From Halichondria panicea (lineage: Eukaryota; Porifera; Demospongiae; Suberitida; Halichondriidae), in contig NC_087380.1 in assembly GCF_963675165.1 (NCBI RefSeq), positions 5,402,071-5,466,070 of the forward strand: a stretch of 64,000 nucleotides of DNA, given 5' to 3'. Shown in pieces: positions 25,716 to 37,873 of this stretch. A model generated the notes under the pieces. That model had not been told where the DNA came from. It did no database searches and saw only the letters and a program-made list of their open reading frames with translations. Position 1 is the first letter of the stretch. The number at the start of each line of letters is the position of its first letter. The translations under genes and the position numbers were made by a program.

Positions 25716-28700
25716 TGGAGAATCTCCTTCGTGTCGAGTCTGTGGGGGAGCTGGCCACGTCCATTGTATCGAAGGAATAAGCAATCAAACAACTGATAGA
25801 GATAAGTAGTGCATTAATTAGGTAGAGCACACTTATAACAAAAAAATTATGTAGGGCTAGTGTAGTAATGTGCACAGTAATCAATCGGTATTTATATTTA
25901 GTACAAGACTATTCAGTGCATCAAAAGAGTAACAAGATCATTATAGTTATGCAGTATAATTTTGTATGATGAAAAATACAGCATTAGCTGGTGCAGGGCT
26001 CGCGCTAAAAATATTAGCATGACCGTCAAAATGTCAGTTGCGATCCAGTTAATGTTTTGATCCGACAAAATGTAATTTTGCTCTGACATGCAATCTATGA
26101 TTTCTATATTCAAAATCAGGCACACAGTCATTATGATGTTGTGCATGAGGCTGGCAGCATGATCTTCAAAGTCCAATTTGGGCCTGTTTTGACAAAATAT
26201 CTTGGGCTATATATAGCCCATAATCTTTTCCCGAAATGAGAAGACGCTCGAGTATTCCTTAATTCAGCCATCAATAAACTAGTTCAGGCCTGATAGCTTA
26301 GTCGTGAAATTTTGTAGAGAGAGACCCACCAGCCAAAGTGAGAGACCCTTCAGCCAGAGAGAGAGAACAAACTAATAGTTCGCTTGCTCTCAGCTAGCTA
26401 ACTACATTCAATGTACAATGAGGCAGTTTGTAATTCTTGATCATTTTCACTGATCCATTTATCCACACTTCTTGTTCTGAGCTACTAGAACTCGGCGTGC
26501 TAAATAGCTAACCCAAACTGGCTAGCTCTACATGTATGCTCCGATGAAATGTCTGACTAACACGTGCAATGATCTGTCACGCGCATACGGGTAAATTTCG
26601 TGGGGTAAAAAATTCGTTCAACTCGAGAAACGGTGGTTTTCGTGAGTAAAAATTTCGTTTAGTCTCGTGGCTGCACGGCATTCCTACGTTCCGATAAGCC
26701 ACCCTACGTTAAAATTTCGTGGAGGTCAGCCTGCCCACGAAAATAACGGATATTTTACCCCACGAAAATTACCCGCTATACGGTATGGCTAAGCACAGCG
26801 ATCAATCAGATGGGGCATATTAGTTAATGTACAGTGCCTCGGGTTTTTCGGCTGTAAACCACACCTCTCCTTCAGGGCCCTTGATCTGTACTGTACATTT
26901 ATGCAAGGGGCCACCATGTCACATATTTTGTATCGTACAATTAAATCCGCATTTAGTCCAGGCCTGGTGCAACCCCATTGAAATCGCAGAGTTTCATTGA
27001 GGAAATAAGTTAATCGCATAAATAAAATTGCATGACGTTTTCCGGAGCCTTAAAATTGGCCAAACACACATAATTTTATGCTCGCATATAACATTTGAAG
27101 CACTAACTGTAGATTATAAATTTTGTAGTATGATGCTTTATATAAGTATAAGTATACGTTGTCAACTATTATTACATATGTTATAGAGAGTGAATAAACA
27201 ATGCATACCTTGACGGTCCCATCACTGGAGTGTCTGAAAACACCTCAATGTTGAACATGACCTCTCACTCAGTCAGCTTTCCGAACATTTTACGTACGCG
27301 TAGAGAGATTTCTCTCCCTTCTGCCGGGTCCGTAATCGAACAACGACTTTTGCATTTGTTGATTCGCACAATTACTCCGCATCCAGTCCTCAAGTATCGT
27401 CTAAATGGTGGTGTCAATGGATCAACTGGACCATGGCATTTTTCGCAAGAGATGAACGGAACAAGTTCCACTGTGGGTGTGTGAGAGGGGGTTGCATTAC
27501 AGATGAAAAACATAACAAAACACAGAGAGTTTGCAATTGCATTTCTTAGCGTCATTATGACTTTAGGAAAGGGGTCTTGGGCTGCGACGTTTAGTATTGA
27601 CCACAAGTCCAGGCATGCTCACGAAGGGGCGTGGCTTGCAACTACCCATTTGTTTGGGAAGTTCTCACAGAAATCAGATACAGTGGAACCTGAAAAAACA
27701 GACTCTCCCACTAGAGGACAACCTCTTTATAAAGGACACTAGCTATGGCACGGAATAACGATGACGCGTGGCCAACCTCCTCTATTTTAGAACTGTGACT
27801 GTTTAGATGGGTGTGGTTCATCTCCAGGCCACGCCCATATAGTAAATACTTGTGACGTTATAGGGGGGGGTCAAAATGGTAACGCCATAAAGCGAGCTTT
27901 AAGCATGCATATAATTGTTAGAATACTTAGCACCGGTTAAAGTCTTTGTAAGGTGCATTGCAATTAGAGAAAGTTAACGCATTCCCAACAGAAACTATAT
28001 AGCAGCAAGAGACCACACCCACCTCTGGGTCGGCCTAACTCCCCTCTGTGTAGCCCAGACTGCATGTTGAACAGTTTAATGTGGCCAGTGCTCATTCCAG
28101 CCACAGCAAAGGTACAACTGGTGATCGTCACACACTACAAAATAATAACAGTGGTAACTGGCAGTATTTAGAAAGAACAAAAGATATAGTCTCGTGTACT
28201 GATGTAGACATGCGTGTACACGCATTAATTAGGGGACTTTGTATCAATTAAGTTTAAGACACTCAGACACCCACTAGAAATTAAGCATAAGAATGAATGC
28301 AAAATCAATGCCAAATTCTACTGAAGATACACAACATTGATATATACATGTACATTATTAGAAAAACGAAAGATAAACTGAATACAGCTAAACACAATTA
28401 TAATGGAAGTTATGCTGCGTGACATAATTATAGATCGCAATTACTATTACAGAAACATGCAGGAATAAGACGCATACATGAAACAATCCCGAATTATATG
28501 CGGTGTACATGCTCAGGGTGTTATACAGAGAAAGGGGGGATATCCCCCTCAGGCTCCAATTCCCCCCCCCGCCTAACATATGAATCCAAGGAAGAGGTAC
28601 TATATAGCTGTATGACTGAGTGTCCATAGCTGGCATTGTTACATACTAACATGCAGGGTATTGAAATAACAGTTGACCCATTTTTAGCAACATTTTTTTG

Positions 28701-28806
28701 GTGACTTTTCAAAGCATGAATTATTTTCCCCTCTACTTCAAATCCTATAATTATGACACCCTGATGCTAGTAACAAAACGCTTGTGTCTAGTTACGTATC
28801 TCTCAC
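25716..28806. other. Gene-free interval with dispersed repeats
   Basis: Apart from the MITE at 26,583-26,785 I see only repeat debris: GAGAGAGACCCACCAGCC units near 26,320-26,370, a TACAGTGGAACCTGAAAAAA end near 27,684 typical of pogo-like MITEs, and GGGTGTGG-rich stretches. Overlapping frames on both strands at 27,230-27,740 contain no domain I recognise. A non-coding region or a lost gene are both possible. Confidence 0.4.
26583..26785. mobile_element. MITE of the CACGAAAATTACCCGC family
   Basis: The left end CATACGGGTAAATTTCGTGG and right end CCACGAAAATTACCCGCTAT, then ACGGTA, are inverted repeats. The interior alternates TTCGTG and CACGAA boxes. It is the same family as 39,869-40,078. 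Confidence 0.75.
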
Positions 28807-28945
28807 CTTGGGTTTGGCTCCCAGGTCAGCATGCTTGGAGGAGAGGGTGTGCTGGCCAATGGTGTACTTGTTTAGGTTCCAGGTCTGAATGGAACCGTGA
28901 GTAGCATGACATACCACCACTCCATTTCACTCATCAGCACGAACT
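28807..28945 (-). pseudogene. Isolated UTP21/WDR36 exon with a nonsense codon
   Basis: The minus strand encodes NGVVVCHATHGSIQTWNLNK and YTIGQHTLSSKHADLGAKPK, then a GTGAGA donor. It aligns with the WDR36 segment DWDGIIACH...VTTWN....T.GKHTL. The codon before NGVVVCH is TGA where a Trp is expected. In a normal gene this exon lies far 5' of the C-terminal exons, yet here it lies 3' of them (30,354), so it belongs to another, scrambled copy. Confidence 0.7.
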
Positions 28946-29159
28946 GATTCTGAAAAAAAAGGATTACCTTCAAACTATATAGGACTCAGCAGTTTGGCAA
29001 CACTTCTTTATATCAGTGATGCCCAGAGTTTTTGAAGTGGTGGCTATTAATTAAACTAGGCCCCAAGTATGGCGGTGGTTATACCGGCTAACAACCACCG
29101 ACCATGGCGCATCGATCCTGTTATTATGTAGCTGCCTAACTTACACAGAACAAAAGCAA

Positions 29160-29440
29160 AACTATATTGCATGATATATACCAAATACGCAGTGCTGGAC
29201 CATCTTCCCAAAGTCTGAATTGTAGAGTCATTAAGGCCACGTGAGTGGGCTGTAGTGGCGGCCCCTATACGAAAGGAATGCCCCGCATAGTCCTTCGGAT
29301 TGAGCCCAGCTGTGGCCAGTGCAGACCTGACTGCTTCGACAAAACGAGATTTGGTCAAGGGCCTTCCACAACTACTCAAGAAATTGTATATATCAAGGCA
29401 GGCTGATACGTACGTATGGCATTCAATACACGTATAACCC
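29160..29440 (-). pseudogene. Tyrosine-recombinase C-terminal fragment (DIRS/Ngaro/Crypton-like)
   Basis: The minus frame reads GRPLTKSRFVEAVRSALATA, then GHSFRIGAATTAHSRGL and TLGRWSSTAYLVYI. The HxxR, GRW and final Tyr of the tyrosine-recombinase active site are present, in the arrangement common in metazoan DIRS/Ngaro or Crypton-type proteins. The catalytic core's first Arg and the rest of the protein are missing. There is no start or splice context, so a relic is most likely. Confidence 0.65.
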
Positions 29441-29847
29441 ATTCCACACATACGGTCGGCCGGGGATGAAAACGTTTCCTAAAAACAGTAAAAAATCTTC
29501 AGTTTGTAGCACTACACACAGGTGCCACGCCCACCTTGTGACAGCTCCAAGTTCATTGCCACGTCCTTGTGCACCCCAAACACTCGGAGGGCATTGTCCA
29601 AACCTGGTGGGGAAACTGAGGAAAAAGTGTAGCCCTGCACCCGCTATAGCCCATAGTAATGCTAGGTTGAAAAAAACCTTGGTGAATTTCCTAGCAACCT
29701 TGGTGTGTTAACTACTGTGGTCCAGAGGAGGCAAAAAAAGTTATATGCAATGCAATTATTGTGCACAATGCATGTGCACGTTGCACAACTTGCTACAGCA
29801 ACTTAACTGACAATAGCGAAGTTCCATGGGAGCTAGTACTGAGTACT

Positions 29848-30353
29848 AAACTTCTTCTAGAGCTGAGCTATAAATGTAAATTTGCGTGAGCAGCAATAAC
29901 ATAATTTAGAACTGTATCTATACACACATGTATATATCCCACTTGGGGTCTGTACCATAGCAACTGGGTGGGGTTTAACTACCATAAAATCTGCATTCCT
30001 CATAAACTCCCTTGCCTTGAGGGCGCACTGATTTTAACTACAGATGACTAAGATCTACACAGCCAAAAATAAACTAGACACTTGTTGGCAGGAGCAGGGC
30101 AAATGGGTGGGACTCACTAAACGCTGGAAAAAAGGCTGGGGCTCACTGCTTGGACATGGACAAGTTAGTACGTAGAGCTCGAAGGCAATACATTTGAATT
30201 TATGGCAACGTAAACCATTCTTGGCTCTTATTTTTTGCCCTTGTCCTCTGTGGTTTACCATAAATTCTGATGTAGTGGACAATAAGTATAACGTGTACAA
30301 GGATATAAAAAAAAACTTTTTATCCAACAAATGCAAAACATACATGTACATAC
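29848..30353. repeat. Segmental-duplication flank, matches 50,272-50,720
   Basis: CTTCTTCTAGAGCTGAGCTA, TAGAACTGTATCTATA, GGGTGGGGTTTAACTACCAT and GGCAATACATT(T/C)GAATTTATGG recur in the same order and orientation in both places. This extends the UTP21 3' duplication beyond the stop codon. Confidence 0.85.
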
Positions 30354-32404
30354 CTAAATAACAGCACTCTTGCAGTAGGCTAACAGACAGGAACTCATGT
30401 TCAAGTCATGCTGAAGGCTAGTCCATGCTTGCTTGTGTTCTGAGAGTAGCTTCTCGGTCAATGTCAAAAGGTCAGGGCTTTCAAGAATCAGACTGGAGTG
30501 CAGCTGCATGGGTGTAGCGTTATTTAGCAATTTAAATATACAACAGTGTTGAGGGTTGAGGGCAGTGTAGATTATAACGGTCAGCATTACCGGCCCAAAA
30601 CCTGAATAACTGGTCAGTTTAGTTCTGGGCTGCCACCAAGAAACTAAAATGACAGAGTATTTTGGTTATGGTCTGACATAAGTCAGTTCATTTCAGATTT
30701 CTTATAATCCACACTGCGAGGGTACACTAATAATTGTGTCTATAGACTACTAGCTGTATTCCAAAGAGAAAAGAGATAATTTCCTTTATGCACGAGGCAA
30801 ACAAAATGCCTAGGGATTTCGGCGTTTTGCTAAAACTAAAACCTGTTCATAAACGCAATATCGAGATGCCAGTTTTAATTCTCTATATAAACAGCCTCAG
30901 GGTATATGGCACAAACTTCTCTATTTCATATTATGTTAATGTTACAAGTAACTGTGCAGTAACAATTCCCAAATTAAGCAACTGGCACGTCAGTAATAAT
31001 TTCCAGAGCCTTTATAATTACAACCATCTCGCCTTGAGGAAGAGTCCAGTGTACGACTGTACCAACTGAAAGTCTCTGTTAGTCTTCACAGTTTTCAACA
31101 AGAACGTCATCAGATGCTCCACCCACTCCACCGACCCCCCAGACTCTGGGGCAAGGCTACGGAACTCAGCATCTATGGACACAGGGGGTAGCTCTTTCAT
31201 CAGGTCCATCAGGGGGGCATCTGAAAGAGAGAGACAAGATTCAGTAAAATCGGGGGGGAGGGGGAAGCAAGCTAAACAAGGAATCTAGGCTAAATGTACC
31301 TCAATCAGTAATGTAGGAGGTATAGTATTGCAAGAATGTGACAAACTCAAAACGTGGTCCTTGGATTTCTTTGCAAACACATTCCTCCCAAATAGCATTA
31401 ATATTACATGTATCCCTTTTACAAACTGTTCGACACATAACAGGGTTTTTTTTAGGGGGGAGGGGGGTTGATGAGAGAGAACATTGAGCCATTTTCAGTC
31501 TCAGAACTATAGCAGTTTATTAATAAACCATACTGAGATCATACTGAAGACCTGGTATTACTACAATGGGAGGAGGTCCCTGAACCCTTGCTTAGGATCT
31601 ACTAATCTCTACCCATTCAATAAACCTTGAAGTAAACACTGCATGCATACATGTAAGTCTTAAAACAATCACTGTACTCACATTGGTTACTACCAGCACA
31701 TTGTTGAAGGCACTTGAGAGTGGATTGAGCTCCCCCAGGTTGAGAATCTTGGACCCTCCACCCACTTCGGTAACTGGGATGTCCTCAGAGGGGAGAAACT
31801 TCGGCTGCAGGCCAGGGAGAGTGGGGAGGAAAAACGGTGCCAGTTTCGGAGTTTTTGCTGGCTCCATTGGTTTGTTCCGTTGCTTAACTATGTCGAGGTT
31901 TTGTAGATTAGACCATCTGGACTTTGGTAGCATGGATAGAGTTACTTTCTCGAAAACTTCGTCCATTGTTAGTTCATTTTCGTTTCTTGTGGGTGGTTGC
32001 CAGAAATTCACCTGACGGAGAGAGAGCTATGCTGGTGGCCGTCAATCATTCTGAATCTAAAAAGGATTGTTGAGTCAAAGAGAATGCATGCCTTAAAAAA
32101 AACATTTTCGATACTGAAAGTACTTCATGCAGAAATCAATAGCAACCAATAAAAAATTATGACGAATTTCGTAGTATATAAACATTATGTATGAATTGCA
32201 TGAGTCAAACTAATGACATTGCATGGTCACGAGTACTCAATGAATAGCAAAGTAAGCACAAACCCTAACTATCACGTTATGATCGAGATAATGCACATAC
32301 GCAGAACGGAGTGTTCTCACCTTCAAGTGGGCAGGTCCCAGGTCCTGACAGACAAGTCCATGGATCGAGGAGGTGACCAGCCATCGATCATCAGGACTAA
32401 ATGA

Positions 32405-34317
32405 CTGCAGTGTGTATGTATGGGAACACAAACTAGCTATCAGTTAGAAGAGCCCTGCGTATATACTTTTAATGAACGTATACCATTGTAAGGAAAAAAG
32501 TTGTTTAAAAGAGGAATGTCCTGTAATAACCATGTGGTATCTAGAGGGGTTTAAAAGGTATTCCTAAGAGTACTCTAGGGACAATACTGTTGAGATGCAT
32601 GTGATCTTAAAAAGGGACTCTTCTATCTATGATATGAGCATGCACAAATGTAAGCAAACGGTATCACTATTAGGGCAATCACCTCGAATGGAATACAGTT
32701 GGGAATTTTCCTTACAATATTCAAGCATTAATAACTTATAAAGCCAGTGTTAGTTGCAAACGTGTTTCTGATCAGAAAAATTTCAAAATAGCATGAGGGC
32801 AGGAAGCTCTCATTTCCCATTATCGATGACGTCATAAATAATATTACACATTTTATCTTGCTAAAAATCAATTTCTTTTGAATGTTAGAGACTGTGGATA
32901 GACTTCCAAGGAAGAAGAGTTTGCTTAGTAGTGTTGCAAAACACTGTAAAGTTAATGATACTCATAGTTAAAAACAGTTTTGGCTTCAGGTAACAACACA
33001 GGCCTAATGTATTGTTACCTGAAGACAAAACTGTTTTCTAACGCAGCCAATTAGGCTGATTATCGTGCTTATTGATTTAAGGCAACACTTTTAATCAAAG
33101 TAAAAGTAAGTCCTCCTCAACCGTTAACCATTGTTTTTTTGGAGATTGAAAAACTATGTTGAAGTGCTGGTGTCGTATATTTAAATGGTCACATCTAATT
33201 GGAGGTTACTCTACTATCAGGCCGCTTATGTGTTTCTTTCGGCCTGGAATCGAGACTGTGGTTTGACCTCTATTTAGGACGCGACACAACAAATTAATTG
33301 TCAACGCAGCAGTCGCTACATTTAGAGGTCAGAAAATTGCCTGAGATCGAGGGTGTCGCATATTTGGAGGGTCAAATAAGTACGGTAACCTATAGTATGT
33401 TGATCGAATATGTATTCCTGAACAGCTGTATGTGGGTTACTGCAAACAACACTAATTCACAGCAAACATTGTAGACACAGGTGGCAGAAAGGTGGTCAGG
33501 TGGTTTAGAGATCAACCAACGAAATCACTGTTACATAACAACTCTGACAAGGTCTTCATTGCATAATTATTTAATATTAATTTTGCTACCACATGTCTTG
33601 AATACATGTAGTACAAATACATAATAATTACGTGATATAGTGGGAAATTTTGGTGAGGTGCAAAATTTCGCGTTTTTCGAGGGCAGAGCAGTGAATGTGC
33701 AAATTAAAACTGGGCCACACACTGGTATTTCACATGCAAAGCTCTTGGTGAGCGCTGTTTTCTGGTATTAAAACATGAAGATTACAGCTGCGCCCACTAT
33801 ATCTCAGGGGGACTCCATTGCACTATAATAAGATATTTGTTCATTAAACAGAAACACACACAGATAATCATATGTGTAACAACTGAGCATGTTGACCGTT
33901 CATGCTTAGCATTATTTTTGAAATATAAAGTTTTTCCCACATAATACGTGGTTGTGTACATATACATGACAATGGCACTGACGTGCTAGTCATTGTATAC
34001 GTATCATTGTATGTCACATTAACAGGGACAATAAGCATAGAAACAATAGTTTTTTAAAGTGACTCGAAAGAGAGTGAAATTGCATGTAGCTATAATCATT
34101 GCTATAACCACACAGCTCCTGAACTGTAACCCAAAATTTCAAAAGGCAGTGTTTTAATAGAAAGACTCTGCACAGGCGATACTCAGTCATACATGCACAA
34201 CATTAATGTAAATAAAGAGTCACTTTAGGGCAATCACCTTGAATGGCTGCTTTGAAAGGAAATGTTAGATTAGATTATTGCACATTGTTAGGCATCAGGA
34301 GGAATTGTTCTTATGTA
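32405..34317. repeat. Inverted duplication partner of ~11.9-12.75 kb
   Basis: On the minus strand this repeats 12,140-12,750, including GCCATTCAAGG, GTGACTGAGTATCGCCTGTG, CAGTTCAGGAGCTGTGTGGT and the AAAACAACCTC/GAAGACAAAACTG blocks. There are no genes. With 31,682-32,404 the inverted copy spans about 2.5 kb, interrupted by extra sequence near 32,750-33,000 and 33,540-34,050. Confidence 0.7.
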
Positions 34318-34413
34318 CCAATGATTCTGTTGGTTGATCTCTAAACCACCTGACCTGAAACCTTTCTGCCACGTGTGTCTACAATGCTCACTGGGAATTA
34401 GTGTTGTTTGCAG

Positions 34414-34566
34414 CACACACAGCTGTTTCAGGAATACATATTTGTACACACAGCTGTTCAGGAATACATATTCGTGCACACAGCTGTTCAGGAATACATA
34501 TTCGTGCACACAGCTGTTCAGGAATACATATTCGTACACACAGCTGTTCAGGTATACATGTTCACA
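34414..34566. repeat. Minisatellite, ~30-bp unit, about 5 copies
   Basis: The unit ACACAGCTGTTCAGGAATAC plus ATATTCGTGC is repeated head to tail with one-base variants (first copy TTTCAGG, last GTATACATG). Single units of the same sequence occur next to several UTP21 exon relics (e.g. 35,520, 36,955, 56,395, 58,035), so the unit is the exon's flanking intron sequence that expanded here. Confidence 0.85.
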
Positions 34567-34746
34567 TAGTTTGTGTATTCAGGTGACAATACAGTATACG
34601 TAGGGTGCAAAGTTTCAAACAATCGAGGGTACACTTCTGCATTGTTCTTAAAATCTCAAGTTTTCACCATATAAACATGGTTATGTATTCATGCGTGACA
34701 ATGGCACTGACATGCTAGTCATTGTGTTTAACATAATAATTATACG

Positions 34747-35145
34747 TACCGTATATCTTCTAATTTATCGGACACTTCTAATTACCCCGGACACTCTTTT
34801 GGGCAATATTTGTTGTTCTAATACAACGGACACTCCAGTGCTTTAATATTACATTTGTTCTAAATATCCGGACAATACTTTGAAAAGTAGAGTTTACATT
34901 CACAGACGGCAAGTAAGACTTGGAGTGCTGCAGTTAGATAGCTTTGAGTAGCTAGTTTTAGATAGTTAGTGCATCTATTCAGTTGTACCCTGTTCTATTA
35001 AACTAGCTAGCTCGCATGCAGCTGCTTGCTTGTTCTAATTATTCCGGACACTTCGCATGCTCTATAAAAATCTGTTCCAATTATACCCGGACAATTTCCA
35101 AAATAATTATTTTTTACTGTCCGATAAATTAGAAGATATACGGTA
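34747..35145. mobile_element. 399-bp MITE with perfect 28-bp terminal inverted repeats
   Basis: The left end TACCGTATATCTTCTAATTT, then ATCGGACA, is exactly mirrored by TGTCCGATAAATTAGAAGAT, then ATACGGTA. Inside, degenerate CGGACACT/CCGGACA boxes recur. It has no coding capacity. The perfect ends suggest recent mobility. Confidence 0.85.
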
Positions 35146-36377
35146 CTATATATTGTAGGGAAAATACTAGAGTATATCACTATAACAGGAACAATAAGAA
35201 TAGAAACAATAGTTTCAATTGTCTCGAAAGAAAGAGAGTGAATCGGTATATCTATTATTATATACCACACAGCTCCTACAGTGTAACCATGCAAACGTTG
35301 AAACCCAATAGGAGGACATATTAATGATGTGCCTGTTTAGGCAATACTCACAATGAAAGCAACCGTTCAAGGAGTCCCCTACTAAGACAATAAAATTATA
35401 ATTCATCAATGGAAATTCTCCCTACCTACCATATCAGTGATTCTGCTGGTATGACCACTGAACCTACTGACTGCTTTTCTGTACACAGCTGTACCAGAAC
35501 CTGACCACCTTCCTGCCACCTGTGCCTACAATGCAGCAATGTTACAGCTGTACAGGAATACATACAACCTCCTGACCACCTCTTGGCCACCCTTGTCCAC
35601 AATACTCACTGTGAAGAGTTGCTAGCAGCAACAGTAAGTAAAAAGCTGTACAGGAATACACATTCAGTTTCAACTAATTATGTAAACTAATCCAGAGGTG
35701 TGCACATTCAGCTCTAATTGGCTGCATCATAGTGTATTCAGAAATAAATACATGTATAGATTCTGGTCAACAAGTCATGATCATTATTCTTGAACACTAG
35801 CTGGTTTTAAGCTTTTTTCCCCACAATACGTGGTTGTGTACACATGACAATGACACTGAATGCTATACATTATAGAATGCTATAGTCATTGTGTTAACAA
35901 CTATTGTATAGACAATACTATTATGTTGCTTAATAGGGACAATAGAAACAACAATACTCGAAACAGGTAGCTACATACCCAAATTTCCAGACCCTATTGT
36001 AATTGGGGATGACTAACACAGTACAGTGGACCGTCGGAGACTCCACAAGGAAGATGTCAATCATTCTGGGAAAAGGGTCAAAGAGAATGCACGCCTTAAA
36101 GAAAAACATTTTCGATACTGGAGGTACTTAATGCAGAAATCCATAGCCACCAATTATGGCGAATTTCGTAGTATAAACACTATGTATGAGTCAAACAAAT
36201 GACCTTGCTTGTCACGAGTACTCAATGAATAGCAGCACAAACCCTAACTCGATTACGTTATGAACAAGAGAATGCACATACGCAGTGTCCTCACCTTCCA
36301 GTGGGCAGGTCCCAGGTCCTGACTGAGCAGTCCATGGAGGAGGTGACCAGCCATCGACCATCAGGACTAAACGACTG

Positions 36378-36408
36378 CATGTGTGTGTGTGTGTGCATGT
36401 GTGTTGTG

Positions 36409-36451
<43 letters not shown>
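36378..36451. repeat. (TG)n microsatellite at a UTP21 exon acceptor
   Basis: On the gene (minus) strand this is (AC)n ending CATGCAG at the acceptor of the exon ending at 36,374. It therefore replaces the usual polypyrimidine tract. A similar tract lies at 37,273-37,358 before the duplicate exon fragment. Confidence 0.85.
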
Positions 36452-36452
<1 letters not shown>

Positions 36453-36518
36453 GGGAACACACACTATATGAAACCTATCATTTACAATCAGCAGAAGGCA
36501 GACTCCTAGGTCTGTAGC

Positions 36519-36668
36519 CATTGTAGGGCAAAACAATAAGTGTGTAAAAGGTCCTATATATAGGACCTTTTACACACTTATTGTTTTGCCCTACAATGCT
36601 CTGGGGACTACCTTAAGCACATAGTATATATACTATGTGCTTAAGGTAGTCCCCAGAGCATTGTAGGG
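36519..36668. repeat. Two overlapping, perfect 80-bp palindromes
   Basis: Palindrome 1 is 36,519-36,598, centred in GTCCTATATATAGGAC. Palindrome 2 is 36,589-36,668, centred in AGTATATATACT. Both are exactly 80 bp without mismatch and share the 10 bases CCCTACAATG. The related unrearranged sequence near 37,434-37,550 carries the two outer arms once each and separate. Confidence 0.9.
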
Positions 36669-37272
36669 ACAATATATGTATGGCTACCAATCAAATCTCG
36701 CATTAATGACCATAATTATAATTTGCATAGAGGGCTCATCACTAATTTTGCTAGCTCAGGCAGTTCGTAACCCGGTAATCATACTTTGAGAACTACGAAA
36801 CAATAATAAATCACAAAGAGGGGTAGGGGGAACCCCTTAATAATAATATATACCATAATTATCAGTAAACCTGTTGGTGTGACCTCTGAACCTTGCGACT
36901 ACCTCCAGTATCCACAATACTCACTGTGAAGTTGTCAGCAGCAACGGCAAGTATACAGCTGTACAGGAATACACATTCACTTTCATAAACTAAATTACAT
37001 GGTGTACAGTACATGCAGTTTAAGTTGTGAGTAGATACAGGCAACAAACTCCAATGGTACAAAACAACAGGGAATGTGTATTTTGATCTTTCTATAAGTT
37101 GCGTATAGCCAGCAACAGTAAGCATAACAGCTTCAGTTTCAACATAATTATGTAAACTAATCCAAAGGCGTGCACATTCAGCTCTAATTGGCTGCATCAT
37201 TAAGTGTTAAGTGATAAATAAACGTCCATGGAGGAGGTGACCAGCCATCGACCATCAGGACTAAACGACTGC

Positions 37273-37276
37273 ATGT

Positions 37277-37358
<82 letters not shown>
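37273..37358. repeat. (TG)n microsatellite
   Basis: TG dinucleotide tract with GCGTGTGC interruptions, beside the truncated WD40 exon copy at 37,227-37,270. It is homologous to the tract at 36,378-36,451. Confidence 0.9.
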
Positions 37359-37361
<3 letters not shown>

Positions 37362-37582
37362 GGAACACAAACAATCAAACAATAAACACAATGTGAAACC
37401 TATCATTTATAATCAGCAGAAGGCAGACTCAAAGTCATTGTAGGCAAAACAATAAGTGTGTAAAAGCTAGGTCGTACTATGCATGCATATGGTATCTAGA
37501 GGCAGTTTAAAGGTAGTTCCCATAGCATTGTAGGGACAATACTGTTGAGTATATGCATGGCTACCAATCAGTTCCTCTTAAT

Positions 37583-37873
37583 AATAACTAGAGCACTGAA
37601 GTGCAAACCCTCGGCGTTAATTTGAGGTTCAGTATCGAGTCAAAGCCACGTGTATATCTATAGGCCAACGTGCAGGTTCGAGCTTCTTAGCTTTTGCTCG
37701 CCTTTATTTGACAACGAAGCTTTAACATCAAAATCTGCCAAACTAATTTGTTGTGTTGAGGCTATCCATGGTAAACACAGTGGTGTTGCATCCAGTTGAG
37801 TAGACTCAGAATACACAGACAGACAGACTGACCGACTACTATAACCCGTGGTGCCGCGGCGCGTCTCGGGTTA
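37583..37873. repeat. Dispersed repeat R2, uninterrupted copy
   Basis: It runs from ACTAGAGCACTGAAGTGCAA to CGCGTCTCGGGTTAA and contains CAAAATCTGCCA and GGCTATCCATGGTAAACACA. It is homologous to 49,560-49,800 and to the split copy at 23,780-24,503. Confidence 0.65.

Noticed and set aside
27230-27742. Overlapping 80-110 codon frames on both strands
   Set aside because: No motif on either strand is recognisable, no splice-supported continuation was found, and the two strands are equally open, so I do not call a gene.
34414-34566. Regular 30-bp repeats that could be mistaken for a CRISPR array
   Set aside because: The copies are directly contiguous with no unique spacers, and single units occur as intron sequence beside UTP21 exon relics; this is a minisatellite in a eukaryotic genome.
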